From assembly GCA_947491315.1 (NCBI GenBank), contig CANLII010000022.1, positions 1 through 40,572 of the forward strand: a DNA stretch of 40,572 nucleotides. The letters run 5' to 3'. The notes under the pieces are model-generated. The model saw nothing but the letters and a program-made list of their open reading frames with translations. It searched no databases and was not told where the DNA came from. The stretch's first letter is position 1; each line of letters begins with the position of its first letter. Of the stretch, positions 26,912 through 35,339 are shown in pieces. Position numbers and translations under genes: made by a program. Origin of the DNA: Ignavibacteria bacterium. Its GTDB lineage: Bacteria > Bacteroidota > Ignavibacteria > Kapaibacteriales > UBA961.

Positions 26912-29602
26912 ATGAGCGAATTGTCCAAATCATATGATCCCTCGGGGATTGAACAAAGCACCTATGAGCGCTGGTTGCAATCAGGCATATTTTCATCAAG
27001 TCCAAATGCAGATAAAAAACCCTATTCCATTTTGATGCCTCCACCGAATGTGACGGGTGTACTTACGATGGGACATGTTATAAACAATACGATTCAGGAC
27101 ATCTATATCCGCAGACATCGTATGGAAGGTATGGAAACATGTTGGTTCCCTGGCTTGGATCATGCGGGAATTGCCACACAGACTAAGGTTGAGCAACAGC
27201 TTCGCGAATCGAAATTGACTCGTCATGATTTGGGCAGAGAGAAATTTCTCGAGAAAGTATGGGAATGGCGCAATCAATATGGCGATATCATTCTCAAACA
27301 AATGCGCTCCATCGGGGTTTCATGCGATTGGAATCGCACCTTGTTCACGATGGATGAATCAGCTTCCAATGCCGTTCGCGAGACATTCATCAGACTATTC
27401 GATGAAGGCTTAATTTATCGCGGAAAGCGCATCATTAATTGGTCGCCCATGGCTCAATCAGCCTTGAGTGATGAAGAAGTATTATTCCGTGAAGTCAAAG
27501 AACATATTTATACGCTGCGCTATCATTTTGAATCTGGAAGTGGCTGGCTGAATGTTGCAACCGTTCGACCCGAAACGATTTTCGGTGATGTGGCCGTTGC
27601 GGTGAATCCAAATGATGAGCGTTATAAGCATCTGATTGGGACTAATGTCATTGTTCCAATCACAGGCAAAGCAATTCCGATCATTGGTGATGATTATGCC
27701 GATCCAACATTCGGAACTGGTTGTGTGAAAATCACGCCGGCACATGATCCGAATGACTTTGAAGTTGGGATCAGACATTCCCTTCCCATGCCGAATGCCA
27801 TCAATGCGGATGCAACGCTCAATGAATTAGCAGGTGAATTTGCAGGTCTTGATCGCTTCGATGCACGCAAAAAAGTGATGGAACGCTTGAAAGAACTTGA
27901 TCTCATCGAAAAAGTGGAAGACTATACGCATAATGTTGGATATTCAGAAAGAGGCGGTGAGCCTGTTGAACCATATCTCAGCGATCAATGGTTCGTGAAT
28001 ATGAAGCCACTCGCCGAACCCGCTCTGAAAGCCGTTCTTGAGGGAGATATCAAGTTTTATCCGAATCATTGGGTGAAAACCTATGAGCATTGGATGTCAG
28101 GAATTCGTGATTGGTGTATTTCCCGTCAATTATGGTGGGGGCATCGCATTCCCGTCTATTATGCCGAAGATGGTACATTCACAGCAGCGGCATCCGAAGA
28201 ACAAGCACGCCAAAAATTAGGTTTGCCAATAGATGCAAAACTCGTGCAAGATCCCGATGTACTTGATACATGGTTTTCTTCTTGGCTTTGGCCGATGACT
28301 ACCATGCATTGGCTTGCCGATGGAAAAACAGAAGATACTGATGACATGGCATTCTATCTGCCATCGAATTTACTCGTCACCGGACCCGATATCATCTTCT
28401 TCTGGGTTGCCCGAATGATCATGGCTTCTTTGAAATTCACCGGAAAGATTCCATTTCGCGATGTGTATTTTACGAGCATCATTCGTGATAGCAAAGGCAG
28501 AAAGATGTCGAAATCACTCGGCAATTCTCCCGATCCACTCAATGTGATTGACAAATATGGCGCTGATGCACTTCGCTTCACGATTGTGTATCTGGCTCCT
28601 CTCGGAACAGATGTACGACTCGAAGTAAAAGAGCAAGATGTGCCCCAAGTTGAACTTGGAAGAAATTTCGCGAATAAAATTTGGAATGCCGGACGCTTCC
28701 TGATGATGAAGCGCGAGGAGAATCCATTCGCCGGTGAGAAATCAATTCTTTCCGAAGATGAATTGACTGCGGCGGATAAGTGGATTCGCTCACGCTATCA
28801 TTCCACGATCAAGAATGTGGGCGATCATTTGAATAATTATCGCATCACCGAATATTCTCGCACATTGCATGAATTCATTTGGAGAGATTTCTGCGATTGG
28901 TATGTGGAGATACTCAAATCACAAATCAATGCAAGTGAAGATTCAGAAGCCAAAGCGCGCATGGTGCATTTTGCGATGAGCATATTTGATGGAACAATGC
29001 GACTTCTCCATCCCGTGATGCCATTCATATCAGAGACTTTGTGGCAAGAGTTAGCTACAGAAAAGTCAACAGACATGATTTGCAATGCGCTCAATCCGCA
29101 ATTCAAACAAGAATATGTGAAGCAGGATGTGGAAGAATCGTTTGCACTTCTCCAAATGCTTGTTGAAGAAGTGCGTAAAATGCGTTCACTTGCCAATATT
29201 CAAAATCACCAGAAATTACCCTTGATTTTGCGTGTTCCCGATGCCGAACTTTCCGCATTTCTCATGGCACAATCATCCACCATTTCCTCACTCGGAAGAG
29301 CAAGTGCGATCACGATTGCACCGAATGCAGACAAACCGGACAATGCTTTGTCATCCGTTATTCGAGGTATCGACATCTTCATCGAAACAGCCGGTGCGAT
29401 TGATCAAGAAAAAGAAAAAGCGCGATTGACCAAAGAAGCGGATCGTCTTTCAGGACTCATTCGCTCGATCGAAGGTAAACTCAATAATCCTGGATTTGTG
29501 TCAAAAGCGCCCGAACAAGTCGTTAAAGCAGAACAAGAAAAACTAGATTCCATCAAAGACTCTTATGCAAAGATTCTAGAAAATCTTTCATCACTAGGAT
29601 AA
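26912..29602 (+). CDS. valS: valyl-tRNA synthetase
   Basis: Class Ia aminoacyl-tRNA synthetase that charges tRNA-Val, 896 residues. PPPNVTG is followed by the HIGH-type motif, here TMGH (52-55): the first His is Thr. KMSKSLGNSPDP is canonical (about 530). The editing domain carries TVRPETIFGDVAVAVNP and GTGCVKITPAHDPNDFEV. The C-terminal coiled coil (about 830-896), rich in Lys and Glu, is the usual ValRS arm. The gene follows a promoter-like element and runs toward yidC, 29 bases downstream, and tyrS, forming a likely three-gene unit. Confidence 0.96.
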   Translation: MSELSKSYDPSGIEQSTYERWLQSGIFSSSPNADKKPYSILMPPPNVTGVLTMGHVINNTIQDIYIRRHRMEGMETCWFPGLDHAGIATQTKVEQQLRESKLTRHDLGREKFLEKVWEWRNQYGDIILKQMRSIGVSCDWNRTLFTMDESASNAVRETFIRLFDEGLIYRGKRIINWSPMAQSALSDEEVLFREVKEHIYTLRYHFESGSGWLNVATVRPETIFGDVAVAVNPNDERYKHLIGTNVIVPITGKAIPIIGDDYADPTFGTGCVKITPAHDPNDFEVGIRHSLPMPNAINADATLNELAGEFAGLDRFDARKKVMERLKELDLIEKVEDYTHNVGYSERGGEPVEPYLSDQWFVNMKPLAEPALKAVLEGDIKFYPNHWVKTYEHWMSGIRDWCISRQLWWGHRIPVYYAEDGTFTAAASEEQARQKLGLPIDAKLVQDPDVLDTWFSSWLWPMTTMHWLADGKTEDTDDMAFYLPSNLLVTGPDIIFFWVARMIMASLKFTGKIPFRDVYFTSIIRDSKGRKMSKSLGNSPDPLNVIDKYGADALRFTIVYLAPLGTDVRLEVKEQDVPQVELGRNFANKIWNAGRFLMMKREENPFAGEKSILSEDELTAADKWIRSRYHSTIKNVGDHLNNYRITEYSRTLHEFIWRDFCDWYVEILKSQINASEDSEAKARMVHFAMSIFDGTMRLLHPVMPFISETLWQELATEKSTDMICNALNPQFKQEYVKQDVEESFALLQMLVEEVRKMRSLANIQNHQKLPLILRVPDAELSAFLMAQSSTISSLGRASAITIAPNADKPDNALSSVIRGIDIFIETAGAIDQEKEKARLTKEADRLSGLIRSIEGKLNNPGFVSKAPEQVVKAEQEKLDSIKDSYAKILENLSSLG

Positions 29603-29631
29603 TTCACAGAGATAATTTCATAAAGCCCATT

Positions 29632-31500
29632 ATGCAAAATCAACCACTCGACAAACGCAGTATCATCGGATTCGTACTCATTTCGCTCATCCTCACCGGA
29701 TGGCTTTTATGGATGAGTACCAATGAAAGAAAAGTCAATCCAACAGAAACCAAAACCGAAGTGAGTAAAAAAGCTCCAAGTTCGGCTCAGGAAGCCAAGA
29801 AGAAGTCTGCAGCAACGCTTTCTTCGACTTCGACCGGTGGACAAGAAGAAGATTTCATTCGCATTGAGACTGATCTATTAAAGATCATGATCAGCACAAA
29901 AGGTGGTTCCATTGCTCGATGGGAAATGAAGAATTACACCTCTTGGCATGATAAAACCTATCCCGGTTTTCCCGTGCAATTGATTTATCGTGGTCAGCGT
30001 GAAGCCACAATTTCTTATGTGAACAATGATGGAAAGAAAGTTGACTCGAAGTCCATGCACTTTGCATTCACGAATGCAGAGCGTTCCTACACATTGAAAG
30101 GTAATGAGTCCATCACGATCACTGCTGTACATGAACTTGCACCTGGTAGTGCGATTGTCAAGACATTCACCATCAGTGGTAATTCCTATGCATGCACGGC
30201 GGAAGTTGAGCTTCAAAACATGGAGCAATTCATGCCGCAGCGCACTTATGACATCACATGGAAAGGTGGTTTGAAATTCCAGGAACAGAATTCCGTGGAT
30301 GAATCAAATACAGCAATTGCTCTCACAAGCGTGAATGGCACGATCGATGAATTTGATGCAACGGAATATGCTCAGCCAACTTCCGTGCAAAGTGCCGGCG
30401 AGATAAATTTCATCGCTACAAGAACCAAATATTTTGTTGCAGCGATCATTCCACAGAAAAAAGATCCCAATGCAATTGCCTTCATGGAAGGTGTCAAAGA
30501 AGGAGCGCCGAATGAAGGAAATCTCGAAAAATACTCACTTGCCTATCGCAATCGGTATAAAGGTGGTATACAAAAAGATGCATTCACGATATTCATCGGA
30601 CCTCAAGTTTACGATACGCTTCAGGCATATGGTCTGGAAAAGACAATCAATTTTGGAACATTCTATGGCGTGAAATGGCTCGTGGCACCGATTGGTGAAT
30701 ATGTCATTTTACCGACGCTTTCCTTCTTGCATACATTCATTGCCAATTATGGTATTGTAATCATTCTCTTCTCTTTCCTCATGAAAATTGTACTGCAACC
30801 ATTCAGTGCTTCGCAGATGAAATCCATGCAGAAGATGAAGGCCGTGCAACCATTATTGCAGAAAGTGCAAGAGAAGTACAAAGATGACCGTACGGAGATC
30901 TCCAAAGAAACAATGAAAATTTATTCTGAATATGGTATCAATCCTGCGGGTGGCTGTTTGCCGATGATTATGCAGATGCCGATTTTGATTTCCTTGTGGT
31001 CAGTGCTTGGCAGTTGGATGGATATTCGTCACCAGCATTTCTTTGGTTGGATCAGTGATTTGTCCGCACCTGATGTGATCCTGGATCTTGGTTTCAAATT
31101 GCCACTCTTCCAAGTTGACAAACTCAGTGGATTGGCATTGCTCATGGGTATTGCGATGTTCATACAGCAAAAGATGACTGTGACAGATCCGAATCAGAAG
31201 TCGATGGTATATATAATGCCCATCATGTTCATCTTCATGTTCTCCGGTTTTCCATCCGGTTTGAATGTTTATTATTTTATCTTCACTGTTCTTGGAATTC
31301 TACAGCAAGTTTGGATCACAAAATTCTCCAAGAAAAAAATTACTTTGGAAGATATGAAGCGAGCCCCTAAGAAAGAAGGTTGGTTTGCTAAGCGCATGCG
31401 CATGGCGCAAGAACTTGCTCAGCAGCAACAGAATGCACAAGCGGGTGGTAGCAATAAGCGTAAACCAATTGGAAATTCCTTACCAAAAAAGAAGAAGTGA
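29632..31500 (+). CDS. yidC: membrane protein insertase YidC
   Basis: Inserts and folds inner-membrane proteins, alone or with SecYEG. 622 residues, typical for long Gram-negative YidC. An N-terminal membrane helix (about 9-27) and a low-complexity linker (about 35-75) precede the large periplasmic domain (about 80-355), then the five-helix core (about 360-570) with NPAGGCLPMIMQMPILISLW and MFSGFPSGLNVYY. The tail is basic (ends in PKKKK), suited to ribosome contact. Placed between two synthetase genes; its TGA overlaps the tyrS ATG by one base. Confidence 0.95.
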   Translation: MQNQPLDKRSIIGFVLISLILTGWLLWMSTNERKVNPTETKTEVSKKAPSSAQEAKKKSAATLSSTSTGGQEEDFIRIETDLLKIMISTKGGSIARWEMKNYTSWHDKTYPGFPVQLIYRGQREATISYVNNDGKKVDSKSMHFAFTNAERSYTLKGNESITITAVHELAPGSAIVKTFTISGNSYACTAEVELQNMEQFMPQRTYDITWKGGLKFQEQNSVDESNTAIALTSVNGTIDEFDATEYAQPTSVQSAGEINFIATRTKYFVAAIIPQKKDPNAIAFMEGVKEGAPNEGNLEKYSLAYRNRYKGGIQKDAFTIFIGPQVYDTLQAYGLEKTINFGTFYGVKWLVAPIGEYVILPTLSFLHTFIANYGIVIILFSFLMKIVLQPFSASQMKSMQKMKAVQPLLQKVQEKYKDDRTEISKETMKIYSEYGINPAGGCLPMIMQMPILISLWSVLGSWMDIRHQHFFGWISDLSAPDVILDLGFKLPLFQVDKLSGLALLMGIAMFIQQKMTVTDPNQKSMVYIMPIMFIFMFSGFPSGLNVYYFIFTVLGILQQVWITKFSKKKITLEDMKRAPKKEGWFAKRMRMAQELAQQQQNAQAGGSNKRKPIGNSLPKKKK

Positions 31501-32723
31501 TGAGCATGTTTCCTACACTTAATGAACAGATGGACATATTGAAATCCGGTGCTGCGGAAGTATTACCGGAGGATGAGATTGTCAAGAAGATTGAATATTC
31601 ATTAAAGCACAATAAACCCATGATTATCAAATTGGGATGCGATCCATCGCGTCCGGATTTGCATATCGGTCATGCTGTTGTACTGCGCAAGATGAGACAA
31701 TTTCAGGATATGGGACATCATGCTATTTTGATTGTGGGTGATTTTACCGGCATGATTGGCGATCCCACTGGTAAATCCAAAACGCGACCTGCTCTTACAT
31801 TGGAGGAGACGCGCGCGAATGGTCAGAGTTATTTCGATCAGGCATCGCAAATTTTGTCGGAGAATAATCTCACGATTAAATACAATTCCGAATGGCTCTC
31901 CGAGATGTCCTTTGCGGATGTAATCAAACTCTCCTCACAATATACTGTTGCCCAGATGCTTGAACGCGATGATTTTTCCAAGCGTTTCAATGCGAATGAA
32001 CCACTCAGCATTCATGAATTTTTATATCCACTTGCGCAGGCAATGGATTCGGTTGCGATCAAGTCTGATATTGAGCTTGGCGGAACTGATCAAAAATTCA
32101 ATTTGATTGTCGGCCGAGAAATTCAGAGGGCCTATGGCGTGATGCCACAAGGCATTATCATCATGCCTATTTTGGAAGGCACCGATGGCGTGGAGAAAAT
32201 GAGTAAATCATTGGGAAATTATATTGCCATCAATGATACGCCGCGTGAGATGTTCGGCAAGGTGATGTCCATACCCGATACCATGATCACTCGTTATTAT
32301 CAATATGCCGCTATGGCTTCGCAAGAAGAAATCACGAATATGTCCGCCGGTTTGGTAGATGGCTCCATGCATCCCCGCGCGGCAAAAGTGGAAACCGCGA
32401 TGCGTACCGTTGCACTCTATCATGGAGCAGATGCCGGCAAAGCCGCATTTGAGGAATTCGAAAGAATCTTCGTGAAGAAAGATGTACCAGATGTGATTGA
32501 TGATCATATCGTGAATGATCTCGGCGATAATCCCCTCATCGTGGATGTGATGGCACATACCGGCATGGTCGCCTCCAAAGGCGAAGCACGCCGACTCATT
32601 CAAGGCGGTGGTGTTAGCATTGATGGCGAAAAAGTGCAAGATATTGCGCAGACGATTGATCTTTCTTCACCTAAAATCATTAAAGCCGGAAAAAGAAAGT
32701 TTTTGAGAGTGATGAAGGGGTAA
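31500..32723 (+). CDS. tyrS: tyrosyl-tRNA synthetase
   Basis: Class Ic synthetase that charges tRNA-Tyr, about 407 residues. The HIGH motif is intact in LHIGHAVVLRKM, the KMSKS loop is EKMSKSLGNYIAI, and the C-terminal S4-like RNA-binding domain (ASKGEARRLIQGGGVSIDGE, about 345-400) is present. The length and KMSKS form match the second bacterial TyrRS type. I take the ATG at 31500, which overlaps the yidC stop as TGATG; ATG 31506 and GTG 31497 are in the same frame. It is followed by a hairpin-repeat-rich spacer. Confidence 0.95.
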   Translation: MSMFPTLNEQMDILKSGAAEVLPEDEIVKKIEYSLKHNKPMIIKLGCDPSRPDLHIGHAVVLRKMRQFQDMGHHAILIVGDFTGMIGDPTGKSKTRPALTLEETRANGQSYFDQASQILSENNLTIKYNSEWLSEMSFADVIKLSSQYTVAQMLERDDFSKRFNANEPLSIHEFLYPLAQAMDSVAIKSDIELGGTDQKFNLIVGREIQRAYGVMPQGIIIMPILEGTDGVEKMSKSLGNYIAINDTPREMFGKVMSIPDTMITRYYQYAAMASQEEITNMSAGLVDGSMHPRAAKVETAMRTVALYHGADAGKAAFEEFERIFVKKDVPDVIDDHIVNDLGDNPLIVDVMAHTGMVASKGEARRLIQGGGVSIDGEKVQDIAQTIDLSSPKIIKAGKRKFLRVMKG

Positions 32724-32724
32724 G

Positions 32725-32744
32725 CTCCTCGGCTTCGCTCGGAG
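32725..32744 (+). repeat. hairpin repeat copy 1 (core TCGGCTTCGCTC)
   Basis: Stem CTCC/GGAG encloses the 12-base core TCGGCTTCGCTC, followed by TGCA. It begins two bases after the tyrS stop and may also serve as its terminator, although no T-run follows. A truncated relative, TCCTCGGCT, starts at 32751. Confidence 0.6.
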
Positions 32745-32773
32745 TGCAAATCCTCGGCTATACGCATAAACTG

Positions 32774-32797
32774 CTCGTTGAGCGAAGCCGAGACGAG
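32774..32797 (-). repeat. hairpin repeat copy 2 (inverted orientation)
   Basis: Stem CTCGT/ACGAG encloses GAGCGAAGCCGA (32780-32791), the reverse complement of the copy 1 core. The stem differs from copies 1 and 3 but is still complementary. Confidence 0.6.
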
Positions 32798-32816
32798 AAT
32801 CTGATATGTATATGTA

Positions 32817-32836
32817 CCCCTCGGCTCTGCTCGGGG
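32817..32836 (+). repeat. hairpin repeat copy 3 (core TCGGCTCTGCTC)
   Basis: Stem CCCC/GGGG encloses a core differing from copy 1 at two bases and is again followed by TGCA. Compared with CTCC/GGAG the stem change is compensatory, which supports a conserved structure. Confidence 0.6.
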
Positions 32837-33138
32837 TGCATAATAAAAGAATGAGGTTATGCATTCAGAATGCAAATGTATTCTGCATTAGGTACTTAAT
32901 AATTTTCCATTTCATTCTTCAATTCATCTATTCTTTCATTTCATTGGATATTTAACATTCTTCATTCTGAGTAAGATCCCAAATCGCCATCCAGGCAACC
33001 CCTTTGGCTTAAAACATCAACAATATTAACAAGCTGTTGCAAATGATATAGATAGAAATTCATACAAACCAATGAAAACAATCAAGGTGTCAAATAGAAA
33101 TAGTTACGAAATTCAACCATATTTAACTTAACGAAAAT

Positions 33139-35328
33139 CTACTGTACTTTTGTTCTCACTATGATCTGGACTGTTCGACAATAAAAGCGGCCTTCAGGAT
33201 GTTCATTATCATATAACAAAGTAGAACTACCAACCCCTTTTGCAATGATATCTGTTCTTTTCAAAAGTTTCTTTGTTTCTTGTGCTCGCTTGTCAGCTAG
33301 TTCTCTATTATATTCTATACTTCCTGTACGATCTGCATAGCCATAGATTTCAATTTCAGAGTTAAAACGTAATCTGTTTCCAATGAAATCTATAATCTGT
33401 TTATTCATACCTTCTATTTTTGCTTGATCAAAATCAAACAAAATCAGACTAAACCTCTCGATTTCATAATCACCTTCCATTTCTCTTCGTTTTTCTTGCA
33501 CTGTTTTAACATTTACTTTCAAATCATTTGCAATACATGTTTGTATAGTACCACGAATATCTTCAACCGTAAAAGCACTTTTAATCACTTCTGGAAATTG
33601 AGGGGTTATCTTTTGATTCGATGATAATGCCCAATCTAAGTTTGTTGGTACATCTTTACCTTTTTTCACAAAGGTAAGATTCGGCATAGATGTTTGATTT
33701 GCTTTTATACTCCAATTGGCAATTGGTAATTCATTCTGGACAGAAATCTTAAAGCGTGCTATTGGAGGATTTGCCGTCCTATCAACTTTTTCAATAAAGA
33801 TGTATTCAAGTATCTTGGGATTATCCGAATACAATTCAACTCTTCTATTTTCAGCAATTTTATCCGGTTGTCCAATGGGCGTTGAGGGTTTTGAAGGAAT
33901 ACCAGTAGCTGAAAGTTTGAGTCTATCTTGACTGATTCCCCATACATCTATAAGATAATTCTCTACGGTATTCGCTCTCGCAATTGATAATTGCATATTC
34001 CCTTTTTCACTACCTAAATCCGAATTACAACCAGTAATAGTTAATACCGCGGTTGGATTCTCAATCATTCTCCTACCTACTATATTCAAAAGGTTATAAT
34101 AAATGGGAAGTGTTGAATCTCTGAATCGATCACTTACAACAAATGTAGATGCTGAAGACTTGTCTAATTTATTATATCTATCTGGCAATGTGCTTGAATT
34201 GTCCTCAAAGAAGACATAGTTCAGTAATGGATCCAATTCATTTGAAACGAATTCTTCGATTTTAAAGGTTGGATCCGGGACTTCAACTCCTTGATCATCA
34301 ACTCCAACTGCCAGGATACTACAAGAAATATTAGAAGGTCTTTGTGTATAGATAGTATCTGTTCTGACTGATGTTATTGTTTTCGTAGGTATACCACTTA
34401 TATTTTTAATATCATTTCTTTCATAGACAAGACCTGGTACATATTCAACTATCACACTATCTACTTGTAAACGCAAAGTGTCGATTTTATCTATTCGGAC
34501 TATATTCTCAATTAATTGTTGTTCTACTTTTGGTAATTCTTTGGGCGGCTCTTTTGGTGATACTGTAGGTGAATACTTTATCGATAATCCAAGTGATAGT
34601 GAATTAACGCTCCAATGTTGAACTAGTGGATCATTGATAATATTTGTTATGCCATGATAATACGTCAATTCAGGTTCAAGCAATAATGTTGAAGATGAAT
34701 TGAGTGGCAGAACATATGATAAAGAAAGGAGAGGAGCTACATATAAGGTATTAGCATTCTGTATTTGTCCACTGAAAACATTTCTTTCTCTTGAGTAGGT
34801 ATTTTGCCCATTTGCATTTATGAAAGTTCCAACATTTACAGGTGATATAATTCTTTCATATTGTTCATAGTCCTTTTGCAATAGATAAGATGCATTCAAA
34901 CCAAGACTTATAAAGAAGTTATCAACTATAGAGTATCGTAAAGATGGCTCGATACCGAATATTGATAGGCTTGAATTTATACTATGCTTAAACTCACCAA
35001 TAGTTGGAACACCAGATACTAATAATTGAATTGGCTCAATCACCGATAGCTCACCACCGATACTTCTGTACAATACTTTAGCTCCAAGAACTAAATCACT
35101 TTGTAAATGAGTATCATATACAAGGCCAATATTGATGCCAGATCCGAAGCCACTTCTATATCCCGGGGAGCAACTTGGACAGTCAGGTATTTTCATGAAA
35201 TCCGCATCATGAATATTCAGTGAGAATCCACCATATATTCCATATTTATCCCTTACTGGTTCTTGACCAAAAAGAGAATAACATTGAAATACACTTATGA
35301 ACAGTATTAGATGATATATTTTCTTCAT
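33139..35328 (-). CDS. outer-membrane beta-barrel protein with two OmpA-like domains
   Basis: A 729-residue envelope protein. Signal peptide (MKKIYHLILFISVFQCYSLFG), then an eight-strand-type barrel region (about 25-250), a linker with proline-rich PKEPPKELPK (about 260), and two OmpA-C-like regions. The first (about 425-505) has TITGCNSDLGSEKGNMQLS and a later AENRRVELYS. The second (about 625-729) has EIEIYGYADRTGS, YNRELADKRAQ and a final region like the usual NRRV. Such domains bind peptidoglycan, so the protein should tie the outer membrane to the wall; duplication is unusual. It is 11 bases downstream of the large T9SS-type gene, hence probably one transcript. Confidence 0.82.
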   Translation of the reverse strand: MKKIYHLILFISVFQCYSLFGQEPVRDKYGIYGGFSLNIHDADFMKIPDCPSCSPGYRSGFGSGINIGLVYDTHLQSDLVLGAKVLYRSIGGELSVIEPIQLLVSGVPTIGEFKHSINSSLSIFGIEPSLRYSIVDNFFISLGLNASYLLQKDYEQYERIISPVNVGTFINANGQNTYSRERNVFSGQIQNANTLYVAPLLSLSYVLPLNSSSTLLLEPELTYYHGITNIINDPLVQHWSVNSLSLGLSIKYSPTVSPKEPPKELPKVEQQLIENIVRIDKIDTLRLQVDSVIVEYVPGLVYERNDIKNISGIPTKTITSVRTDTIYTQRPSNISCSILAVGVDDQGVEVPDPTFKIEEFVSNELDPLLNYVFFEDNSSTLPDRYNKLDKSSASTFVVSDRFRDSTLPIYYNLLNIVGRRMIENPTAVLTITGCNSDLGSEKGNMQLSIARANTVENYLIDVWGISQDRLKLSATGIPSKPSTPIGQPDKIAENRRVELYSDNPKILEYIFIEKVDRTANPPIARFKISVQNELPIANWSIKANQTSMPNLTFVKKGKDVPTNLDWALSSNQKITPQFPEVIKSAFTVEDIRGTIQTCIANDLKVNVKTVQEKRREMEGDYEIERFSLILFDFDQAKIEGMNKQIIDFIGNRLRFNSEIEIYGYADRTGSIEYNRELADKRAQETKKLLKRTDIIAKGVGSSTLLYDNEHPEGRFYCRTVQIIVRTKVQ

Positions 35329-35339
35329 TATTATGGACT

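Larger units (their letters stand above)
32724..33138. other. gene-free spacer (415 bp) between tyrS and the OmpA gene
   Basis: Convergent spacer and the only stretch over 300 bases without a gene. The first 120 bases hold three hairpin repeats with a shared core (32724-32840). A short inverted repeat GCATTCAGAATGC follows at 32861-32873. The remainder to 33138 is AT-rich with no open frame, RNA gene or clear terminator that I can support. Confidence 0.7.

Noticed and set aside
32667-32864. Small minus-strand ORFs across the hairpin repeats
   Set aside because: They overlap the 3' end of tyrS and the repeats, with low-complexity composition and no homology I recognise.
32861-32890. GCATTCAGAATGC inverted repeat and following TATTCTGCAT as a terminator
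   Set aside because: The stem is only six pairs around one base and no T-run follows; too weak to call.
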